Shown here: positions 1 to 12,306 of the stretch, one piece after another
Position numbering within the stretch: the first letter of the stretch is position 1
Layout of the letters: every line of letters starts with the position of its first letter
DNA from: Neopestalotiopsis rosae
Lineage: Eukaryota > Ascomycota > Sordariomycetes > Amphisphaeriales > Sporocadaceae
Length of the DNA: 64,000 nucleotides
Direction of reading: 5' to 3'
Assembly: GCA_023078685.1 (NCBI GenBank)
Contig: JALGAS010000005.1
Span: 4,340,001 to 4,404,000 of the forward strand
Notes under the pieces: generated by a model
What the model was told of the DNA's origin: nothing
The model's input: the letters and a program-made list of their open reading frames with translations, nothing else
Databases searched by the model: none
Position numbers and translations under genes: made by a program

Positions 1-615
<615 letters not shown>

Positions 616-2631
616 GCTGGGCAGGCCGACGATTGGATAATGCGAGAAATCGAATTGGCGGTATGCGCTAAGGGAATTGATTGCCTCGAGGTAGAAAAGC
701 TAAGAAATGATGGGTGAAAGACGGGACGGAAACGAGCAACTGTCGACGATGGCTGCCGGCGAGTTCGGGTGTTTCGTCGCTCTTTAACAACCAAATTGAA
801 ATATTGCGCGCACAGACGACTAGCTAGGGCCGTTTCGAAACGCTGCAAGAAACAGAAAAGCGGAAGAGGAAAGGGTCTTGTCACTGTGGCCCCGATAAAA
901 ACGCGATCAATGCGAAAGCGAGAAGAGGAGGGAAATGGGAAGGGATCTAGAGATGATCGAAGCAAATGGTTTTATTTGGGTAATTATCGCTTACTGCTGA
1001 CTGGCCAAAAGTTTTGCCCCTCGAACAAAGTCCCTGACTTCGGTACCCCCAGGTGCCGTAGGTTAACAAGACGCATTTCAGCTGCGGCGGTCGGCATCGC
1101 GCCATCTTACTGCAAATGCCCCCCATGTCGAGCCGCTCTCTGACCCAATCAGCTTGTGTCTGTTGAAAAGCACCCACAAACATACAAGACATATTCTCCG
1201 CTCCCGCCGAGCTTCCGTCTCTCTCACAGTGGGGGGAGTATTAACGGTCGAGCCGAGGCCGAGGTGATAAGATCAGATTGAAGAGCCCCCCGGCCTTGGT
1301 CGTACCGCGTGCGTATTCGCCTATCAGCTTGCGCCTCCATTAGGTTGCATTTCTTGTCTGTGGAAACATTATAATGTCAAATGAAACATGTCTTGATCCG
1401 CGTGGAGCAATGTTACGCTACGTCGGAGATAGTTGTAAATATCCAAATCGGGCGCACAAGTTGTTCTTTACTTGTTTGCATCAATAAATTGCACAATATA
1501 GTCGCCACGATAATTCACATCGCCTTGAACTCATTGCACATGGTTTCCATTAGGTCTGATGTCAGACTTAGGGGCCACTCATACCACAACCATTTGTGGC
1601 TGATGTCGATGTCGTTCAGGACAGATCTGGCTATAGAAGCATAGACGGTGTCCGGTCCGATATTTGGACGCACATCGTCGGCGCTGAAAGTGGTGAACAT
1701 GTTTCATACCGGATGCCTCGAAATAGATGCACTCTACCAGCTTAAGATTCTTAAAGTCATCTTTCAATTCTAGCATTCGACACAGAACCTCAGACACATT
1801 TGGTACGGTCAGCTTATGCAGTTGTATGTTTTGAGAAGGATGATGGCACATATCGACAAGAGCCAATAAGAGCCAAGATGAGAGCCAAAAGCGTTGCTTT
1901 CAATGGTGTCTTGTACTCCTCTCAACTTCAGTAAACAAGGAAACAAAGTGCGTGGACGGAAATATGCAGAGGAGTATAGTTTGCTTCCCCTATTATAATA
2001 CTCAAAGTTCACCCGTGCATAGATAATGACCAAGTGAAACACTGAAACGATCAGTATAAAAATGCTAGCGCTCAACGAAGGGATAGCAAAACATTGGCAC
2101 TCATGAGAAAATCTTTTCCAGCATCTGTGTCGTAGTCAAAGGTTGATTCTCGTGCTCGTTCTATCTCGCCATGGGTCTCGTCTTTTCTATTTGATAGCCA
2201 ACGCAAGACCAAGAACCCAAATCTCGTAGCTTTTGAGCCTGCAAAAAAGATTGCAGGTCTCTTTCTTGTCACAGATTCTGCTACCCGTTCTCCTGGTTAC
2301 TCGGGACATGATCCGAAAAGGCGTAATATTGGCCCGCCCCTTTCTCTCGGTCGATCTCTTCGACTTCTTGAAGTGAGCCTAAAGAGATCAAAGGGGCTCA
2401 CTGCTTCCGGAACGCGTTCCGCTTGATAATCGCTGGGAGGAACGCTCTGCCGAAAGGTCAGGTCCTTTTTATGGGATATTTCAGTCACCATCTCGCCATT
2501 CTTTTTTTGATCATCAAAACCAAGCATTGTAATTAAACCCCCAATCGAACGCCGGACCTGATGCATTACATACACGCATGAATGACCAACGCCAGAACTC
2601 ATTGACCATTATCAAGAGACTGACGGCAAAT
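616..2631. other. Intergenic: upstream of HEM2 and downstream of TIF34
   Basis: About 2.0 kb without a recognisable gene. The part next to 615 must hold the HEM2 promoter and 5' leader. The part next to 2631 holds the 3' end of the eIF3i gene. Open frames here are short, overlap on both strands and show no family resemblance. I saw no tRNA or repeat. Confidence 0.6.
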
Positions 2632-3836
2632 TTATGCCGCCAGCTTTCTCTCGAGCTCCCTCTCGACCTCGTACTTGAAGTCGAAGAAGTTCTTATCAAA
2701 GTGGTGAACACGCACGTATCCGTCCTCACCACCACTGGCGTAGCCCTTGCCGGTGGGGTCACAGGCAACGGTGTTGAGGGGACCGAAGTGACCACGGACA
2801 CGGCCAACCTCGTCCTCGAAAATCTTGTGGTAGAAACGAGCTTCGAATTTACCCTGGCGGGCAGAAGTTGTGGTGACATCCATGGCAGCTTGACCACCTC
2901 CGAGGATGACGAGGTCCTTCTTGGGAGCGATCGAGGCGCTGTTGAGAGGGGTATCTGCAGGGTACGTCTTCAAAATCTCCAGGTCTCTGACTGCGATCAG
3001 GCGAGCCGACTTGTCCTTGGAGGCGGTGATGAAGTAGGTTCGGTCGGGGCCCCACTGCAAGTCCGTCACTTGCATGTTGAGCTCGTGAACGGGGAGGTTA
3101 TCGAGCTGCTCGCCAGTCTATAAATCGTGCGTCAGCATATTTGTGCCGCGTGGTATTTGTGCCGCGTGAAAATTGCCATTACCTTGCCGTCATACTTGGA
3201 CACACTTCCATCTTCGTGACCAGCCAGAATGTACTTGGCCAAATAACTCCATCCAGCAACGGTAGCCTTGCTCTCGTCGCACACAATGGTCAACTCTCTC
3301 TCGTCACTCTGCTCGGCGTCGACGTCGGGGTTGATGTTGAGCACGACGATGGAACCCAGGTGACCCATACGCTTCTCCGTCACACCGAGCAGCTTGCTGC
3401 CGTCGGGGCTGAACTCAACGCGCTTGATGGCTGTCGGGAACTCCCAAGTCTTGAGGAGGCGGCCGGACTTGATCTCCCAAAGTCTGATAGTGTTGTCGGC
3501 GCTGCCGGAGGCGATCATGGTGCTTGTCGGGTCGACATCGACGGTCCAGATGGCACCGACGTGGCCCTTGTATGTTCCGAGACGTTCGCCATTGTGCGAG
3601 AACCACACGCAAATCTGTTGATCCTTGGAGACGGAGAAGAGCAGGTCGCCGTCGGGGTTGAACCTGGGATCTGGTCAGTATTGAGCGATGCGGGAATGGT
3701 GGGGTCGGGCAAGTCTGTCGCGCGTACTTGATCTGGGTCAGAGCACGCTCCTGAAGGACTGGTTAGCAAGAAAGTCCAGCGGAAATCATGGAAATGCGCG
3801 GCGACGTACATGACCGGAAAGAAGAATAGGTCTCAT
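2632..3836 (-). CDS. TIF34: Eukaryotic translation initiation factor 3 subunit I (eIF3i, Tif34-like WD40 protein)
   Basis: Core subunit of eIF3, the cytoplasmic complex that loads initiator tRNA and mRNA onto the 40S subunit. Four exons were assembled: 3836-3810 (MRPILLSGH), 3750-3728, 3663-3183 and 3117-2632. All introns are GT-AG and phases match at every joint (ATCAA|G, AAG|ACT). The product is 338 residues, the usual length for this family. It is a seven-bladed beta-propeller. WD-type repeats are visible, for example [14 protein letters not shown] with [12 protein letters not shown], and [15 protein letters not shown]. It ends [15 protein letters not shown] followed by the basic tail [10 protein letters not shown], typical of eIF3i. 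It is transcribed divergently from the C1-THF synthase gene across 1.27 kb. Very secure call. Confidence 0.96.
3138..3168. repeat. Two-copy 16-bp-period direct repeat inside eIF3i intron 3
   Basis: TATTTGTGCCGCGTG occurs at 3138-3152 and again at 3154-3168, inside the 65-nt intron 3182-3118. It looks like a local duplication that enlarged the intron. No function is suggested. Confidence 0.7.
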
Positions 3837-5103
3837 CTTTGCGGTTGTGCTGTGTTTTGTGATGGGGCTGATGCTGCTCTCTCCCCTTCCGTCAGTCAAA
3901 AGTTCGCGAGAGTTTTGCAAGTATTTTGGTGGACGAGGGGCACACGGGAGCTTTTTGCCGATAATTTCCCGCAGAGTAGTAGTAGTAGCACCAGAACTAC
4001 CAGCTCCCGCAGCACCAGACCACTTTACTGGCTGAGACTACGTACCGGTACACTTTTCAGGACAATGATTCAAATAACAACTTCTAAATCTTCCCTGGAT
4101 TTCTTTTTTCTGTAGTCGACAGCAAATACGGCCTTCTTATGTTCAATTCGTTTCCCTCTTCAAAAAAGGCAAGAGCCTGCAATGAACCTATTTTGGGCAT
4201 ATTGTGCCACTCACTGTAGGCTGGTCCATTCCGTGACTCGACCACTAAAAGTTTACAGGCTTCTATGTTGAGTCACCTCGAACATGGTATGCGCCAAAGC
4301 AATTTCTTGTGCTATGATATGCTCCAATACCAGGGCTCCTACTCCACCTCTAATTGAGTAGAGTTACGTACGGCCCAGCAACAACTACGGTGAACTGAGG
4401 GCCGGATTTTCCATCTTTGGAGAACAGACGTTATGCTGTGCACCTGATCAGTCGGTCACGCTCATATATAATTAGATTTTCGTTACGAGAATGCCGATAA
4501 ATCGCCGTTAGATCAAGAGTATTAATTGTCTGCACGGGTATTTGCTTTCTCATGAGGCGGTGACCTTTTGCAGAAAGCCTTTTTTCTTCCTTTACGATGC
4601 TTCAACACGTCCTAGGAATATAATCAGTGACTGACTATCCGTTGATTCCACCGGGCTTGCCTCCAGTCTGCTAGTCTGCTATATTTGACACCATCCGCCA
4701 CTGAAGTTGACAAGACAGGGCCCGGCGCTATAATACGGTCCATAGCGTCACTTTCCCTGGTAGACACAGTGAGCCATTACAGCCCTAAATTGCTGGTAGA
4801 CCAGGTACATGCTCATGAGTTATCCAGAGAGAAATCTTGACACACACGAGTGAGTCATTTCGTCGATCAGCAGTGCAGTTGTCTGTGCAATAGTACCCCA
4901 ATACAGTACACTATCGAGACATTTCTATACAGCAGCGGTGCGGCGCAGTGTAGTGCACAGATCTACAGTAGTCGTTGGCGATACATACCGACTACGTACC
5001 GACTAGAGTCCCTGCAGGATTTTGATTCGCGAGTCATAGGCACCACGCCCCAATTCGAACAGGACCCTTGCGGCAGAAGGAGAAAAAAATTTATTTGCAC
5101 AAG
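3837..5103. promoter_or_regulatory. Divergent intergenic region between TIF34 and C1-THF synthase
   Basis: About 1.27 kb between two divergent housekeeping genes, so it must contain both promoters. A short GTAGTAGTAGTAG run lies at about 3975-3988. An A-rich leader (about 5081-5095) precedes the ATG at 5104. No defined transcription-factor site could be assigned with confidence. Confidence 0.6.
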
Positions 5104-8100
5104 ATGACTTTGACCACCAGTGTTCGGCGTGGAATTGTCCCTTCCTCGACATCACCAGTTCAGAATCCGATCCTGCGAATGTCAGGACAACAGCGATTAG
5201 CACAGTCTGCAGGCTTGCGGCTCCTTACACCTGCGCCTGCTACTGTTGGACTCGGAAGCAACAGCAGACTTCGAAGTGTCGCACTCGCCCGCGCCTACTC
5301 ATCATCGGCTCAGTCTCCGGTGTACGGCCCCCGAAAAACAACCGTCTGCAGGTCAACAAGGTATGTCGAAGTAGTAGGCAATTCTTAGTAGCCACTGCCA
5401 GCAGCAGCAGCACCAAGGCCCATCCCCATCCGCTCCCTTGGTACAGAGATTCCCACGGCCTCCTTCCCGATACGATGCGCCCACACCAACTTTATTCGCC
5501 GCCGCCGGGGCTGATAATCTAATCTCCAATTCTCATTCTCTCCAGTTCAAACTTCGAAAAAAAAAAGTGTCGTCGGCTAACCTGACATTTTTATCACAGC
5601 CCTCTCTCAGCTTATTGCCGTGCTAGGCCTACCACTACTTCTACTTCTCATTTTGTATCTTCCTCTTCACATTCTTTCGTACCCCACCGCAACTTCTCGC
5701 GCAGCTACCCCGCCATGGGTGCACAAAGGCTTGATGGCAACGCCATCGCGAAGGCCATTCGTGAGAGGCTCGCATCCGAGATTGCTGAGAAGCAAAAGCT
5801 CAACCCTCGGTACAACCCGTGCCTCAAGATCATCCAAGGTGTGTTCCGGCAGACTGACTGACCTCGATTAACCATTACACGATGCTAACCTCAACTTCTT
5901 TGCAGTTGGTGACCGACCAGACTCTTGTACGTTCTTGATGAGTTGCTATGATATCATTGCTGCCCACAACGTGTTCCCGGCTCTAATTATGTTCCAGCGA
6001 CCTATGTGCGCATGAAGCTTAAGGCCGCTTCCGAGGTGCGTAACGTCCTGTCTGCAATTGACTTTGTCATAGTTCGACTAATGCGTGGCTATGTAGGCAA
6101 ACATCAGCTGTGACAAGCTCGTGTTTCCGGAATCTGTGACTGAAGCCGAGCTGCTGGCCAAGCTGCACCAGCTCAACAACGACCCTGCAGTCAATGGAAT
6201 TCTCGTGCAACTTCCCCTGCCCAAGCACATCAATGAGTATGCCATCACTTCTGCTGTTGCCGACGACAAGGATGTCGACGGATTCGGCACCAACAACATT
6301 GGCGAGCTGGCCAAGAAGGGCGGCCAGCCTCTTTTCATCCCCTGCACCCCCAAGGGTATCATGGTTCTGCTCCAGGAGGCAGGTGTTGAGCTGAAGGGCA
6401 AGTACGCTGTCGTTCTCGGCCGCAGTGATATTGTTGGTAGCCCCGTCAGCTACCTGCTCAAGAACGCCGACGCCACCGTTACCGTCTGCCACTCCAGGAC
6501 TCAAGACCTGCAAGAGCACCTGAAGAAGGCCGACATTGTCGTGGCAGCGATTGGCAAGGCCAAATTTGTCAAGGGAGAATGGCTCAAGCCTGGTGCCGTT
6601 GTCATTGATGTTGGAACCAACTACATTGAGGACAGCACTAAGAAGAGCGGTCAAGCTTTGGTTGGTGATGTCGACTATGCCTCTGCTTCCGAGGTTGCTT
6701 CTGTCATCACTCCCGTTCCTGGCGGCGTTGGTCCCATGACCGTTGCCATGCTGTTGCAGAATGTCGTTGACTCTGCCAACACCTACCTTGCCAGACAGAA
6801 GCAAAGACATGTTGTGCCGCTCCCTCTCCACCTCCAGGACCCTGTTCCTTCGGATATTGCAGTGTCGAGGTCGCAAACCCCCAAGCACATTACCAAGGTT
6901 GCCGAGGAGGTTGGCATTTCGGCCCATGAGCTGGAGCCGTACGGATCGTACAAGGCAAAGGTCGATCTGGGCCTGCTCAAGCGTCTGGAGCACCGAAGAA
7001 ATGGTCGCTATGTTGTCGTGACTGGCATCACGCCGACCCCGCTGGGTGAGGGTAAGTCCACCACCACCATGGGTCTCGCACAAGCTCTTGGCGCGCATCT
7101 CGACCGCCTTACTTTCGCCAATGTTCGACAGCCCAGTCAAGGTCCTACTTTTGGAATCAAGGGCGGTGCTGCTGGAGGTGGCTACAGTCAGGTCATCCCC
7201 ATGGATGAGTTCAACTTGCACTTGACTGGTGATATCCACGCCATCACCGCAGCCAACAACTTGCTCGCAGCTGCTATCGAGACTCGTATCTTCCACGAAA
7301 ACACTCAAAAGGATGGACCCCTCTACCGCCGTCTTGTACCTGCCAAGAATGGCACGAGAAAGTTTGCTCCTGTCATGTTCCGGCGCTTGAAGAAGCTCGG
7401 CATTGACAAGACTAACCCGGATGATTTGACCGAGGAGGAGATCAGCCGCTTTGCACGACTGGACATTGATCCCGAGACCATCACCTGGAGACGAGTTCTC
7501 GATGTCAATGACCGTCACCTGCGTGGCATCACTGTCGGCACTGCTCCTACAGAGAAGGGCCAAGTGCGGGAGACTGGCTTTGATATTTCTGTTGCAAGTG
7601 AATGCATGGCTATCCTGGCCATGAGCACCGATCTCGCAGACATGAGAGAGCGCCTCGGTCGCATGGTGGTAGCCACTTCTCGCGCAGGTGACCCTGTCAC
7701 TTGCGACGACATTGGTGCTGGTGGTGCTCTTACTGCCTTGATGAAGGATGCCATCAAGCCCAACTTGATGCAGACTCTTGAAGGTACCCCCGTGTTCGTG
7801 CACGCAGGACCCTTTGCCAACATTTCGATCGGCAACAGCTCAATCATTGCCGACAGACTCGCTCTCAAGCTGACTGGTACTGAGCCTGACGAGGACCACA
7901 ACGCCAAGGCTGGATTCACTGTCACAGAGGCTGGATTCGACTTTACCATGGGCGGCGAGCGTTTCTTCAACATCAAGTGTCGCACTTCTGGTCTCGTACC
8001 TGACGTTGTCGTTATTGTTGCTACTGTTCGTGCCTTGAAGGTTCACGGTGGTGGTCCCCCGATCACCCCTGGTGCCCCTCTCAACGCCGTTTACAAGGAG

Positions 8101-8733
8101 GAGAACGTCGAGTACGTGCGCAACGGCTGTATTAACCTGGCCAAGCACATCCAGAATGCCAAGAGCTTTGGCGTCCCCGTTGTGGTTGCTGTGAACAAGT
8201 TCGCTACTGACACTGACGCCGAGATTGCCGCTGTCCGCGAGGAGGCGATCAAGGCTGGTGCTGAAGATGCCATCTTGGCCAACCACTGGGCCGAGGGTGG
8301 CAAGGGTGCTGTCGATCTGGCAAAGGGTGTCATTGCTGCTGCTGAGAAGCCCAAGGACTTCAAGCTCACTTATGAGCTTGACGGCAGTGTTCAGACTCGC
8401 ATGGAGGCTATCTGCCAGAAGATGTACGGTGCCTCGGCTGTCGAGTTTTCTGAGCTGGCCCAGAAGAAGGTCGATACCTACACGAAACAGGGTTACGGCA
8501 ACCTCCCCATCTGTGTAGCAAAGACGCAGTACTCGCTGAGTCACGATGCTGACCTCAAGGGAGCCCCTACTGGATTCACTGTTCCTATCAGAGACGTAAG
8601 AATGGCCGCGGGTGCTGGTTACCTCTACGCTCTTGCTGCGGACATTCAGACCATTCCAGGTCTTCCCACTGCACCTGGATACTTGAACGTGGACGTGGAC
8701 ACTGAGACTGGCGAGATTGACGGTCTCTTCTAG
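5104..8733 (+). CDS. ADE3: C-1-tetrahydrofolate synthase, trifunctional, with mitochondrial presequence
   Basis: Interconverts one-carbon tetrahydrofolates: methylene-THF dehydrogenase, methenyl-THF cyclohydrolase and ATP-dependent formyl-THF synthetase, feeding purine and methionine synthesis. Exons are 5104-5360, 5705-5838, 5906-5926, 5998-6035 and 6097-8733. Phases agree throughout, giving 1028 residues. Residues 1 to about 85 are Arg/Ser-rich with almost no acids and contain RAYSSSAQS, a good mitochondrial presequence with a cleavage motif. The dehydrogenase/cyclohydrolase domain follows, with active-site KLKAA, then [10 protein letters not shown] and [10 protein letters not shown]. The synthetase domain starts near residue 395, with P-loop TPLGEGKST at about 463-471. 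A second start at 5715 would give a 939-residue cytosolic form, close to yeast Ade3. Very secure function; dual localisation is inference. Confidence 0.96.
5361..5717 (+). promoter_or_regulatory. Intron 1 and candidate internal promoter plus alternative start of the C1-THF synthase gene
   Basis: The first intron (5361-5704, 344 nt) is much longer than the gene's other introns (about 61-71 nt). Its second half is strongly CT-rich, as in fungal core promoters. Ten bases after the acceptor is GCCATGG at 5712-5718, an ideal start context (ATG at 5715). It opens [13 protein letters not shown], the normal N-terminus of the cytosolic enzyme. A transcript starting inside the intron would lack the mitochondrial presequence. 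Confidence 0.55.
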
Positions 8734-10073
8734 AGGAACCAGGACCGCGGGGAGGTTATACCTGTAGAGGGCACAGAGGCATTCGAAGACGGAAGCTCTT
8801 CGATCAAGCCCCCAAGCGATTCTACGTACGGTACTGATACACCTATGGAGAAGGCTTGGGGAACCTCGGCGACTACGACTACGCCTCAAAGCGAACCAAA
8901 TGTACTGGCCTCTGACCTCGCTCGACTTGCGTCTCTGAGGGGTCATTTACAGCGGCTTAAAATAGGCGAGCGACCGCTTCCACTGCGTCGAATGGCTGAT
9001 GCGCAACAGGTGGCGGGGGCTCGGGCACCTGGGTTTCGAAATACGACCCGACGATTATTTCGCAGACCACATCAAGGACGACGGGATTGAAGTGTTTTGT
9101 TTTATATTTTCTTTTACTCCTAGATTTGTTCTCTCAACAGAACTCAGGAAACAGCTCTTAACAGCGAATTGGCGATGGGGTAGAGATGCATTCCCAGCGT
9201 GGGACTCGGAGCAACTGGTGTTCAACCCTGGGCATTTGATACCTTCAACGGCGAAGAAAAGGAAAATTTTGGATTTTTTGTAGGGTCAACTTGAGTGATT
9301 ATTAACATAAAGGTTACAGCGAAACATTAGTGAATAGAATAGACAGAAAGTTTGTCAAGTTGTTCAGAATGTGGCTTGTTTGTGACAAGTTTCCGCCAGC
9401 AATGCTCGTCGACATCTACTATAAGGCCGCTTCTAAATACAACACACTGGTGTGACATGATTGACTGGAGTTGGCAAGAGTTCAGCAACATACAATCTTA
9501 CTTGATAGACATTCACTGTCTCTACCTGGCTAGCTCTCTATGAGTGATTCGACTGGCCCAGGATTTTGACCTGGCATGGTTGCCAGCATTGATGATAGTC
9601 ACTTTCCATCGAATAGGTCTTCGATCCACTTTGGTGTTCTGAGATTTCCCACAGCCATACTTGAAGCGATCGAACCAACAATAGAAATCCAACGGAAATG
9701 CCCATTGTCGATTTGCACAATTAGATGGGTGCTTTGTGTTGCAAGAAACTCAGTGATTAAAGTGGGCCCGCTTTTTTCACACTTCTTTAGGCGACCACTA
9801 AAACTTGACCTTTTTGAAGCAAGGCAAGTGCAAACGCACAACATCGTCGACGACAACCACAACAACAACAACAACGACAGCAAAGATCAGCGCAGCAAGG
9901 CCATCTGCTTTGGAAAAGGGCACACTTCAATTCGTACGACAGTGTCCAGGCACAAGTTCCGGTGAGCATTGACAGGATAAATCCAAGCCTCTTGTAATCG
10001 TCAATATCAGCAAGACGCAAGATCCCAAGAAAGCTCGCACTTCAATGATTCAAGAGACGTCTTGACAGACGCC
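8734..10073. other. Intergenic: downstream of C1-THF synthase, upstream of F-box-like gene
   Basis: About 1.34 kb. Short open frames on both strands show no recognisable family. A CAACAACAACAACAACAAC-type microsatellite is present around 9853-9875. No RNA gene was recognised. Confidence 0.55.
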
Positions 10074-10970
10074 ATGCCTAATCTTTCAGACCTGCCTGTA
10101 GAACTACTCGAAGCCATCCTCGAGCACCTCTACATCGTAGACTCTGCAACATTCCTCGTCTCTCAGGCTACAGACAGACGCTTTCGGGATGTCGCGAAGC
10201 GAATACTTTCGCGGCCATACCATGATTACGACTTTCCAGAATGCGACTTTTCATTGTATTATCCCAAATTCAACAGCCTCCTAGACGATAAATTCGCATA
10301 CCTCTTCGATCCAATGGACTGCTTCACACAGAACGAGAGAGATAGTCAAAATTCTTTCTACCTGACAATCGCTGGTGATCACACTCTTCCATTCAAACGT
10401 CTCCCCTGGGCTCAAACGACCTTATTTCGCCAACCATACCTCCGCAGCGAAGCAAGTTGGCGAGATCTAAGCATTACAGAGCCCTGGATAATGCCCATCA
10501 CGCGTTTCGAGATCATTAGAGAATATTCAGGTGACGAAAACGGCGATGAAATTGAGTATTTCCGCCTCGACTTGCTTGACCGTGGAATTCTCACCATGGG
10601 CCTGTTGTACGATACGCTTCTCGACGAAAAGGTGCACTTCGGTAATGAAACAGGTCAATGGGCTTTCCACATGGGCATGCGGCTACGAGATCACGATCTC
10701 CTGCAACAATATACTACCTTCATCGAGGGCGACGATGATCTAGTGGATCGCAGCGAGAACAGCAAGCAGTGCGCCATTCTCCACATTGACGGTGCCAATG
10801 TAGACTCGGACGACGAGATGCCATCATTTTCCGTTGGCCACGACTGGGAGCCGACCATGATAGAGCCTGATCGCCTAAGGTTTCTTAACTGGGAGGAGCA
10901 GTACATTGATGATTCGGTAATCATATCGCATTTCCACTTTACACCGTCCGAGATAGAGGACATGTGCTAG
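10074..10970 (+). CDS. F-box-like protein
   Basis: Intronless frame of 298 residues starting at the first ATG (MPNLSDLPVELLEAILEHLY). Residues 3 to about 45 have the F-box pattern: LSDLPVELLEAILEHL, then hydrophobic spacing and a basic DRRFRDVAKRIL segment. F-box proteins recruit substrates to SCF ubiquitin ligases through Skp1, so a substrate-adaptor role is the family inference. The rest has no recognised repeat. It is rich in acidic and aromatic residues, including acidic stretches EYSGDENGDEIEY and EGDDDLVDRSEN, and ends HFHFTPSEIEDMC. Fungal F-box proteins are numerous and fast-evolving, so no ortholog is proposed. Confidence in coding is high, in F-box identity moderate. Confidence 0.75.
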   Translation: MPNLSDLPVELLEAILEHLYIVDSATFLVSQATDRRFRDVAKRILSRPYHDYDFPECDFSLYYPKFNSLLDDKFAYLFDPMDCFTQNERDSQNSFYLTIAGDHTLPFKRLPWAQTTLFRQPYLRSEASWRDLSITEPWIMPITRFEIIREYSGDENGDEIEYFRLDLLDRGILTMGLLYDTLLDEKVHFGNETGQWAFHMGMRLRDHDLLQQYTTFIEGDDDLVDRSENSKQCAILHIDGANVDSDDEMPSFSVGHDWEPTMIEPDRLRFLNWEEQYIDDSVIISHFHFTPSEIEDMC

Positions 10971-11585
10971 ATGGCGATATTGATTGAACATGAAACTTCT
11001 GGTATCCGAGGCATACATGCGAGGCTCTCGTCAAATGCCATGATTATGGGGTGGCTGCAGCAGGGATCATGTCCTGGCAAATAGCAAGATGAGCTAGTCG
11101 ATGAATATCAAGTGCCTGCTTTCGCATCATGTTTCTCTCCGTCTTCTCGAAGTATCAAGTCTAAACTTCCAGCTAATTGGGTTGGCAAAGCGCACAATTC
11201 GGTGAGCCTCGAACCTCTTTGCGTGTTTAGGCTTTTTATTTGATATCAAAACGGAAACAATAGTTTTTGGGCATGGCCATAGACACCTTGATGACATTAC
11301 CTCTAGCGGCGCTCTACAAACACAAAATTTCATAACACAACCTTTCTCCCTCCTTCACCTACTGCATGCGTTCTCCAATGGTAAACTCTGCCCAGGCCAT
11401 CAGAATGGGTTGTGCCAACCTATGCTGCCCTGGAAATGAAGTATAAATCCATGGCCTGCACCCATGATTTCCAGTCGCGAGAGCAAGTCCTTATTTCTCA
11501 TAGACCTTCTCATTATTCACCTTGACATCGCTGATACATACTGCTAACCCAGTTATACAATCGTTTAATCAATACAATCAGCACA
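10971..11585. other. Intergenic upstream of secreted poly-proline protein
   Basis: 615 bp. No gene seen. It contains the presumed promoter of the gene starting at 11586. Confidence 0.5.
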
Positions 11586-12218
11586 ATGTTTAATACAATA
11601 TTCCTGTTGTTGGCCCTACTAACTTGGCCGTTTCTCCTCGTGTCGGCCTGGTTTCATACACAGCCAGCTCCTTCTCCTCCTCCTCCTCCTCCCCCTCCTC
11701 CCCGTCCTCCCCGCCCTTCCGCAGCCCAGCCGGCCGAAGGATGTCCGTGGATTCACAATCCCAACCTGAACAGGCCTCCGGTTCATATATATTGGCGTGA
11801 CTACGTCTCCAAAAACGCCGCATGGAGGGACGAACCGGTACCCGACCCCGGCTACGACGGTGACACCGATGGCAAAACCGACCACGATAGTTGGGCACGC
11901 GGCCGCCGCCGCCGCCGCGTGCGTCGATATAACGAGAAGGGCCGTACTACGGCCGCCAGTAGTAGCTCCTTCTCCTCCTCCAATAAGGCCAAAGATGAAG
12001 AACCCAATGCCGTTGCCGACCAAGCCACTGCCACAGCCGGTAGAAGCAGCACCCCCGCCTTGACCGAGGGCACCACTGTCAACAGTGATGCACATGCCGA
12101 ACGGGTTACTATTGATGACGAACCCGAAACTCTGTCCTCGGCCATGGGTGGTGTGGAGGACGTCCGAAATGATGATACAACGACGGATCTTGAAGAGTCG
12201 ATATGGGATGAGTTTTGA
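11586..12218 (+). CDS. Predicted secreted protein with poly-proline tract, function unknown
   Basis: Single frame of 210 residues. The N-terminus MFNTIFLLLALLTWPFLLVSA is a clear signal peptide or membrane anchor. It is followed at about residues 27-43 by a run of nearly pure proline, then a short ordered-looking part (GCPWIHNPNLNRPPVHIYW). The rest is low complexity: an arginine cluster (RGRRRRRVRR, about 107-116), serine-rich and acidic segments, and the acidic end LEESIWDEF. There is one cysteine pair at most, so it does not look like a typical cysteine-rich effector. I do not recognise a family. Poly-proline after a signal peptide suggests a wall or surface protein, but that is speculation. 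An undetected intron in the low-complexity part is possible. Confidence 0.6.
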   Translation: MFNTIFLLLALLTWPFLLVSAWFHTQPAPSPPPPPPPPPRPPRPSAAQPAEGCPWIHNPNLNRPPVHIYWRDYVSKNAAWRDEPVPDPGYDGDTDGKTDHDSWARGRRRRRVRRYNEKGRTTAASSSSFSSSNKAKDEEPNAVADQATATAGRSSTPALTEGTTVNSDAHAERVTIDDEPETLSSAMGGVEDVRNDDTTTDLEESIWDEF

Positions 12219-12248
12219 GTTTGATTAAAAAGAATTCCTCCCGAGGGC

Positions 12249-12250
12249 TT

Positions 12251-12304
<54 letters not shown>
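12249..12304. repeat. T12 followed by a 44-nt G homopolymer
   Basis: Twelve T (12249-12260) are followed directly by 44 G (12261-12304), starting about 30 bp past the stop of the secreted-protein gene. The G strand has strong quadruplex potential. The exact length is unreliable because such runs are prone to sequencing and assembly error. Confidence 0.9.

Positions 12305-12306
<2 letters not shown>

Noticed and set aside
4385..4405. Fragment resembling 5S rRNA (GAGGGCCGGATT)
   Set aside because: Flanking sequence does not match any other part of 5S rRNA.
6067..7803. 578-codon open frame on the minus strand opposite C1-THF synthase, plus another at 7840-8946
   Set aside because: The plus strand encodes an unmistakable enzyme; the antisense frames arise from its GC-biased codon usage and match no family.
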